Below, piece after piece: positions 59,600 to 64,000 of a DNA stretch of 64,000 bases (position 1 is its first letter; the number at the start of each line of letters is the position of its first letter). A model generated the notes under the pieces. That model was not told the DNA's origin and ran no database searches. It saw only the letters and a list, made by a program, of their open reading frames with translations. This stretch comes from Microlunatus capsulatus (GTDB lineage Bacteria; Actinomycetota; Actinomycetes; Propionibacteriales; Propionibacteriaceae), in contig NZ_JAGIOB010000001.1 of assembly GCF_017876495.1 (NCBI RefSeq), positions 3,534,001 to 3,598,000 on the forward strand, written 5' to 3'. The position numbers and the translations under genes are program-made.

Positions 59600-60684
59600 A
59601 GACCATCGTTTTCGCGGGGTCCCTCGCCCTGCTGGGCACCCTGCTGGGCACCCGCCTGGCCATCACCCTGCTGGTCAAGCGCGGCTACGGCCAGCTGATC
59701 CGCGACGACGGCCCGACGACCCACCACGTCAAGCGCGGCACCCCGACGATGGGCGGGCTGGTGGTCATCGCCGCCGTCCTCGTCGCCTACTTCGGCGCCC
59801 ACCTGCTGACCTGGACGCTGCCGTCGGCGTCGGCCCTGCTCGTGCTGTTCCTCTTCACCGGCCTCGGCGTCGTCGGCTTCCTCGACGACTACATCAAGAT
59901 CAGCAAGCAGCGCTCGCTCGGCCTGCGCAGCGGGGCCAAGATCGCGGGCCAGTCGGTCGTCGCCATCATCTTCGCCCTGCTGGCGCTGCAGTTCCCCGAC
60001 GAGCGGGGGATCACCCCCGCGTCGTCGGCCATCTCGTTCCTGCGCGACATCGCCTGGCTGGACGCGCTGCCGGTCGTGGTCGTCGTGGTCTGGGTGATGC
60101 TGCTGATCGCCGCGGCCAGCAACGGCGTGAACCTCACCGACGGCCTCGACGGCCTGGCCGCGGGCACCTGCGTGATGATCTTCGGCGCCTACGCGCTGAT
60201 CAACATCTGGCAGTACAACCAGTCCTGCGCCTACACGGCCTCGGCCGGGCCCAAGTGCTACGAGGTGCGCGACCCCTACGACCTCGCGGTGGTCGCCATC
60301 GCGCTGGCCGGGGCCTGCTTCGGCTTCCTGTGGTGGAACGCCGAGCCCGCCAAGATCTTCATGGGCGACACCGGCTCGCTCTCCCTCGGCGGGGCGCTGG
60401 CCGGGATGGCGATCTTCACCCGCACCGAGCTGCTGCTGCTCATCCTCGGGGGCCTGCTGGTCATCGAGGTCGGCTCGGTCATCCTGCAGACGAGCTACTT
60501 CAAGCTCACCCGGCGGATCTACGGGACGCCGCGCCGGCTGTTCAAGATGACGCCGTTCCACCACCACTTCGAGCTGCTCAACTGGGCGCAGGTGACGATC
60601 GTCATGCGCTTCTGGATCATCGCCGGGCTCTTCGTGTCCGCCGGGCTCGGCATCTTCTACGCGGAGTGGGTGGCGGGCACCTAG
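59596..60684 (+). CDS. mraY: Phospho-MurNAc-pentapeptide translocase
   Basis: 362 residues, ten transmembrane helices. It moves phospho-MurNAc-pentapeptide to undecaprenyl phosphate to give lipid I. Conserved pieces: [16 protein letters not shown], the Asp pair [20 protein letters not shown] (about 96-115), [15 protein letters not shown] and the HHH box [15 protein letters not shown] start coupled to murF. Confidence 0.97.
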   Translation: MKTIVFAGSLALLGTLLGTRLAITLLVKRGYGQLIRDDGPTTHHVKRGTPTMGGLVVIAAVLVAYFGAHLLTWTLPSASALLVLFLFTGLGVVGFLDDYIKISKQRSLGLRSGAKIAGQSVVAIIFALLALQFPDERGITPASSAISFLRDIAWLDALPVVVVVVWVMLLIAAASNGVNLTDGLDGLAAGTCVMIFGAYALINIWQYNQSCAYTASAGPKCYEVRDPYDLAVVAIALAGACFGFLWWNAEPAKIFMGDTGSLSLGGALAGMAIFTRTELLLLILGGLLVIEVGSVILQTSYFKLTRRIYGTPRRLFKMTPFHHHFELLNWAQVTIVMRFWIIAGLFVSAGLGIFYAEWVAGT

Positions 60685-60831
60685 TTTGTCTGCCCTCGCT
60701 CCGCTCGGGCGGGTCCGGCGCTCTGGTCCGCCGGCTTCGTCGCTCGTCGCGGGACGGAGAACGTGTCCCGCTCCTCGTTCCTCACTCCGGCGGCGCGCCA
60801 GACCGCGCCGGTTCAGAAAGGGTCTGCCGTC
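60685..60831 (+). repeat. 147-bp spacer with palindromes between mraY and murD
   Basis: All the neighbouring mur genes overlap, but here 147 bases intervene. They contain GCCC...GGGC and CGGGAC...GTCCCG hairpins, and stretches such as CTCGCTCCGCTCGGGC that look like a small dispersed palindromic element of actinobacteria. The murD ribosome site AAAGGG lies at its end. Copy number elsewhere cannot be judged from this window. Confidence 0.4.
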
Positions 60832-62331
60832 ATGAGTCGTCCGTCCTGGATCGCCGCTGCTGACGGGGCCTCGCCCTGGGAGCAGGCGCACGTCGTCGTC
60901 GCCGGGATCGGGGTGTCCGGGTTCGCGGCGGCCGACGGGCTGCTGCAGTTCGGCGCCCGCGTCACCGTCCTCGACGAGCGGGCCGACGAGGTCAACGCCG
61001 ACAAGGGCGCGCTGCTCGAGGTGCTCGGCGGCACCGTCCGGCTGGGACCGGGCTCGACCGCCGTGCTGCCCGAGGACGCCGACCTCGTCATCACCACCGG
61101 CTGGTCGCCGGCCAACCCGCTGCTGGCCGCCGCGGCCACCCGCGACGTGCCGATCTGGAGCGAGGTCGAGCTGGCCTGGCGGCTCAGCCGGCCGGCGAAG
61201 GTCATCCCCTGGCTGGGGGTGACGGGCACCAACGGCAAGACCACCACCACTCAGATGCTCGAGGCGATGCTCTCGGCGTCGGGGCTGCGGACCGCGGCCG
61301 TCGGCAACATCGGCCGGCCGGTGATGGAGATCGTGCTCGACCCCGAGCCCTACGACGTGCTGGCCGTCGAGCTCTCCAGCCACCAGCTGCACTGGTCGAG
61401 CTCCCTGGCCCTGCACTCCGCGGCCGTGCTCAACCTGCAGCCCGACCACCTGGAGTGGCACGGCTCCTTCGAGGCCTACGGCGCGGCGAAGGCCTCCATC
61501 TACGAGCGGGTCTCCACCAGCTGCGTCTACAACGTGCAGGACCCGGCCACCGAGGCGATGGTCGAGCAGGCCGAGGTGGTCGAGGGCGCCCGCGCCATCG
61601 GCTTCACCCTCGGCACCCCGGCCCCCTCGATGCTCGGGGTCGTCGACGACCTGCTGGTCGACCGCGCCTTCATCGAGCAGCGCCGCGACTCCGCGCTGGA
61701 GCTGGCCAAGCTCTCCGACATCTCCCCGCTCGCGCCGCACAACGTCGCCAACGCCCTCGCCGCCGCCGCCCTGGCCCGCTCGTTCGGGGTCCTGCCGCTG
61801 GCCGTCCGCGACGGCCTGCGCAGCGTCACGGTGGGCTCGCACAAGATCCAGACCGTCACCGAGCGGGACGGCGTCCGCTGGGTCGACGACTCCAAGGCCA
61901 CCAACCCGCACGCGGCCGACGCCGCCCTGCGGGCCTTCGGCTCCACCACTCCCGACGACCCGGCCGGCAAGGTCGTCTGGATCGCCGGCGGCCAGGCCAA
62001 GGGCACCCGCTTCGACGACCTCGTCACCGCCCACGCCGGCCGGCTGCGCGCCGTCGTGCTGCTGGGCGTCGACCGCGAGGTGATCGCCGGGGCGCTGGCT
62101 CGACACGCGCCGGATGTCCCGGTCCAGGTGATCGAGGCCACCGACACTGGAGCCATGGTGCAGGCCGTCGCGGCGGCTGCCTCGTCGGCCCGCCCCGGTG
62201 ACACGGTGCTGCTGGCCCCGGGGTGCGCCAGCTTGGACATGTACACCGACTACGCCGCACGTGGCCACGCGTTCGTCCGGGCGATCCGGGACCTGACCTC
62301 CGGGTCGGGCGGGACGGGTGGCACGGCGTAG
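60832..62331 (+). CDS. murD: UDP-MurNAc-L-alanine:D-glutamate ligase
   Basis: 499 residues from ATG 60832, behind AAAGGG. N-terminal Rossmann-like domain [19 protein letters not shown]-loop [18 protein letters not shown] (about 128-145), [23 protein letters not shown], and the C-terminal [15 protein letters not shown] and [22 protein letters not shown] blocks. Adds D-Glu to UDP-MurNAc-L-Ala. Slightly longer than the usual 440-490 residues. Confidence 0.97.
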   Translation: MSRPSWIAAADGASPWEQAHVVVAGIGVSGFAAADGLLQFGARVTVLDERADEVNADKGALLEVLGGTVRLGPGSTAVLPEDADLVITTGWSPANPLLAAAATRDVPIWSEVELAWRLSRPAKVIPWLGVTGTNGKTTTTQMLEAMLSASGLRTAAVGNIGRPVMEIVLDPEPYDVLAVELSSHQLHWSSSLALHSAAVLNLQPDHLEWHGSFEAYGAAKASIYERVSTSCVYNVQDPATEAMVEQAEVVEGARAIGFTLGTPAPSMLGVVDDLLVDRAFIEQRRDSALELAKLSDISPLAPHNVANALAAAALARSFGVLPLAVRDGLRSVTVGSHKIQTVTERDGVRWVDDSKATNPHAADAALRAFGSTTPDDPAGKVVWIAGGQAKGTRFDDLVTAHAGRLRAVVLLGVDREVIAGALARHAPDVPVQVIEATDTGAMVQAVAAAASSARPGDTVLLAPGCASLDMYTDYAARGHAFVRAIRDLTSGSGGTGGTA

Positions 62332-62354
62332 GCGAGCACGAAGGAGCAGCAGGC

Positions 62355-63677
62355 GTGACCACAACGGTTCCCTCCCGGGGCGGTGCCCCGGCCCCCGGGC
62401 CGACGACCACCCGGCGCCGCTCCGACAAGCGCGAGCAGCTGGCGGCGGGCCCCCGCGGCGGGGCCCTGCACGAGACGCTCGGCTGGCTCCGCGCCGCGCT
62501 GGACCGGCCGCTGACCAGCTACCACCTGGTGCTGGCCTCGGTCTCGCTGCTGCTCGTGCTCGGGCTGATGATGGTGCTCTCGGCCTCCAGCGTCAGCGCC
62601 TACGTCAACTTCGACGACTCGTACTACTACGTGAAGCGCCAGGCCCTCTTCCTCGTCGCCGGGGTGGTCGGCGCGCTGGTTCTGTCCCGGGTGCCCGTCA
62701 GCACGCTGCGCGCCCTCAGCTGGGCCGCGGTCGGGCTGGCCGTCGTGCTGCTGACGCTGACCTACACCCCGCTGGGCATCGAGCGCGGCGGCAACCGGAA
62801 CTGGCTCTACCTCGGCTCGGAGGCCTTCTCGATCCAGCCGGCCGAGTTCGCCAAGCTGGCCATGATCGTCTGGGGCGCCGACGTGCTGGCCCGCAAGCAG
62901 CGGCTGCTCGACCAGCCCAAGCACCTGCTCGTGCCCTACCTGCCGGTCTGCGGCCTGCTGATCCTGCTCGTGGTCTTCCAGGGCGACGCCGGCACCGCCG
63001 TCGTGATGGCCGGGATCGTCGCCGGCGTGCTGTGGATCGTCGGGGCGCCGCTGCGGGTGCTCGGGGCCCTGGTCGGCGTCGGCGCGCTCGGGGTGGTCGG
63101 GCTCTTCGCCTCCAGCCCCAACCGGATGCGCCGGCTCGCCGCCTTCCTCGACCCGACGGCCGACCTCAACGGCGCCAACGACCAGTCCCAGGCCGGCATG
63201 TACGCCATCGCCTCGGGCGGCTGGTGGGGCGTCGGGCTGGGCGCCAGCCGGCAGAAGTGGGGGAGCCTGCCGGAGGCGCACACCGACTTCATCTTCGCGG
63301 TGCTGGGCGAGGAGTTCGGGCTGTTCGGCAGCCTCGTCGTGCTGGGGCTGTTCCTCGTCCTCGGCTACGCCGGCATCCGGATCGCCACCCGCTCCGACGA
63401 GCCCTTCGCCCGCTACGCCGCCGGCGGCGTCACCGCCTGGTTCATGATCCAGGCCCTCATCAACCTGGCCGTCGTGCTGAGGCTCGTCCCGATCGCCGGC
63501 GTGCCGCTGCCGCTGGTCTCCTACGGCGGCTCGGCGCTGCTGGCCAACCTGCTGGCCGTCGGGGTGCTGCTCGCCTGCGCCCGCCGCGAGCCGCAGGCCC
63601 GGGCCCTGCTGGCCCAGCGCCCCGACCGGCACCGCCCCCGCGTCAGCACCGTCGTCGGCTCCCGGGCCCCGCGGTGA
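62355..63677 (+). CDS. ftsW: Septal peptidoglycan glycosyltransferase FtsW (SEDS family)
   Basis: 440 residues from GTG 62355, eight bases after AAGGAG. Cytoplasmic N-terminus of about 55 residues, then ten transmembrane helices. SEDS signatures: [57 protein letters not shown] with the catalytic-site Glu/Asp, and [17 protein letters not shown]. It polymerises lipid II at the septum with FtsI. GTGA overlap with murG. Confidence 0.96.
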   Translation: MTTTVPSRGGAPAPGPTTTRRRSDKREQLAAGPRGGALHETLGWLRAALDRPLTSYHLVLASVSLLLVLGLMMVLSASSVSAYVNFDDSYYYVKRQALFLVAGVVGALVLSRVPVSTLRALSWAAVGLAVVLLTLTYTPLGIERGGNRNWLYLGSEAFSIQPAEFAKLAMIVWGADVLARKQRLLDQPKHLLVPYLPVCGLLILLVVFQGDAGTAVVMAGIVAGVLWIVGAPLRVLGALVGVGALGVVGLFASSPNRMRRLAAFLDPTADLNGANDQSQAGMYAIASGGWWGVGLGASRQKWGSLPEAHTDFIFAVLGEEFGLFGSLVVLGLFLVLGYAGIRIATRSDEPFARYAAGGVTAWFMIQALINLAVVLRLVPIAGVPLPLVSYGGSALLANLLAVGVLLACARREPQARALLAQRPDRHRPRVSTVVGSRAPR

Positions 63678-64000
63678 GCGGCCCCTCGGTCGTCCTCGCC
63701 GGCGGCGGCACCACCGGCCACACCGCGCCGCTGATCGCCACCGCCGCCGAGCTGCAGCGGCTGCGGCCCGACGTCCGCGTCACCGCCGTCGGCACCGCCC
63801 GCGGCCTGGAGACCCGGGTCGTCCCCGCGGCCGGGCTCACCCTCGAGCTCATCCCGCCGGTCCCGCTGCCGCGCCGTCCCGGGCTGGACCAGGCCCTCGT
63901 CGGGGTCCGGCTCTGGCAGGCGGTGGCCGCGGCCACCGCGCTGCTCCGCCGCGTCGAGGCCGACGTCGTGCTCGGCTTCGGCGGCTACGTCTCCACCCCC
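63674..64000 (+). CDS. murG: UDP-GlcNAc:lipid I N-acetylglucosaminyltransferase, N-terminal 109 residues
   Basis: Cut by the right edge. Begins at GTG 63674, overlapping ftsW by GTGA. The N-terminal glycine loop reads [19 protein letters not shown] (family: GGGTGGHxxP, with Thr for Gly here), then [24 protein letters not shown] and [11 protein letters not shown]. It adds GlcNAc to lipid I to form lipid II at the inner membrane face. Confidence 0.95.
   Translation, partial: MSGPSVVLAGGGTTGHTAPLIATAAELQRLRPDVRVTAVGTARGLETRVVPAAGLTLELIPPVPLPRRPGLDQALVGVRLWQAVAAATALLRRVEADVVLGFGGYVSTP

Noticed and set aside
59164-62364. A 1066-codon open frame on the minus strand
   Set aside because: It lies antisense to murF, mraY and murD, which have full family motifs. 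The composition is typical of a shadow frame.
1-64000. tRNA, rRNA, CRISPR, transposase, integrase or prophage genes
   Set aside because: I looked for cloverleaf-like segments, repeat-spacer patterns and typical mobile-element proteins and saw none.

Overview
This 64-kb window is chromosomal DNA of a very GC-rich actinobacterium. The gene families and gene order (mycothiol-type maleylpyruvate isomerase, PimB-like mannosyltransferase, class II DAHP synthase, DUF3040 protein, actinobacterial division and cell wall cluster) fit Actinomycetales. A member of the Geodermatophilaceae (Blastococcus, Geodermatophilus or Modestobacter type) is my best guess, by inference only. I saw no tRNA, rRNA, CRISPR array, insertion sequence or prophage.

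Layout. 1-8.8 kb: mixed housekeeping genes (prepilin peptidase fragment, HTH protein, sunset-domain membrane protein, cyclophilin, a rhomboid that has lost its catalytic His, Lrp-type ligand domain, exonuclease/GIY-YIG fusion, methyltransferase). 9-17.5 kb: envelope genes (NlpC/P60 hydrolase, lipoprotein with a zinc-peptidase motif, PimB-like mannosyltransferase, SRPBCC protein, ROK glucokinase, lipase-like hydrolase, two PlsC acyltransferases). 17.5-20.2 kb: a four-gene, start-stop-coupled stressosome operon. 20.6-34.9 kb: NTF2-like protein, aroG, threonine aldolase and assorted metabolic genes, a DMT exporter operon and a PASTA Ser/Thr kinase. 35-42.6 kb: a ThiE-like protein coupled to an RNase Sa/barstar pair, divergent polyprenyl synthase and metF, a HelR-like helicase and a CrtI-like oxidoreductase. 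42.7-45.8 kb: a LexA-box operon ending in dinB. 46-51.8 kb: DUF3040, an esterase lipoprotein and a moxR-DUF58-transglutaminase operon. 52-64 kb: mraZ, rsmH, ftsL-like, ftsI, murE, murF, mraY, murD, ftsW, murG (cut by the window edge).

From memory, the order NlpC/P60 - pimB - SRPBCC - plsC - aroG - kinase - polyprenyl synthase - metF - mraZ...murG follows the Rv2190c to Rv2153c block of Mycobacterium tuberculosis. The stressosome operon lies between plsC and aroG and looks like a lineage-specific insertion in that block.

The most unusual system is the stressosome operon at 17546-20215. Its first gene fuses an ECF-like sigma factor, an HxxxCxxC anti-sigma-type zinc motif and a complete RsbT-type kinase domain. 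It is followed by RsbR, RsbS and a stand-alone RsbU N-terminal domain. This suggests that the stressosome captures and releases a sigma factor directly, without the usual RsbU-RsbV-RsbW relay.

Many single genes share one promoter pattern: a TANNNT -10 hexamer ending exactly 6 or 7 bases before the start codon, the mark of leaderless transcripts. Fifteen such cases were found, and they settle several start codons.
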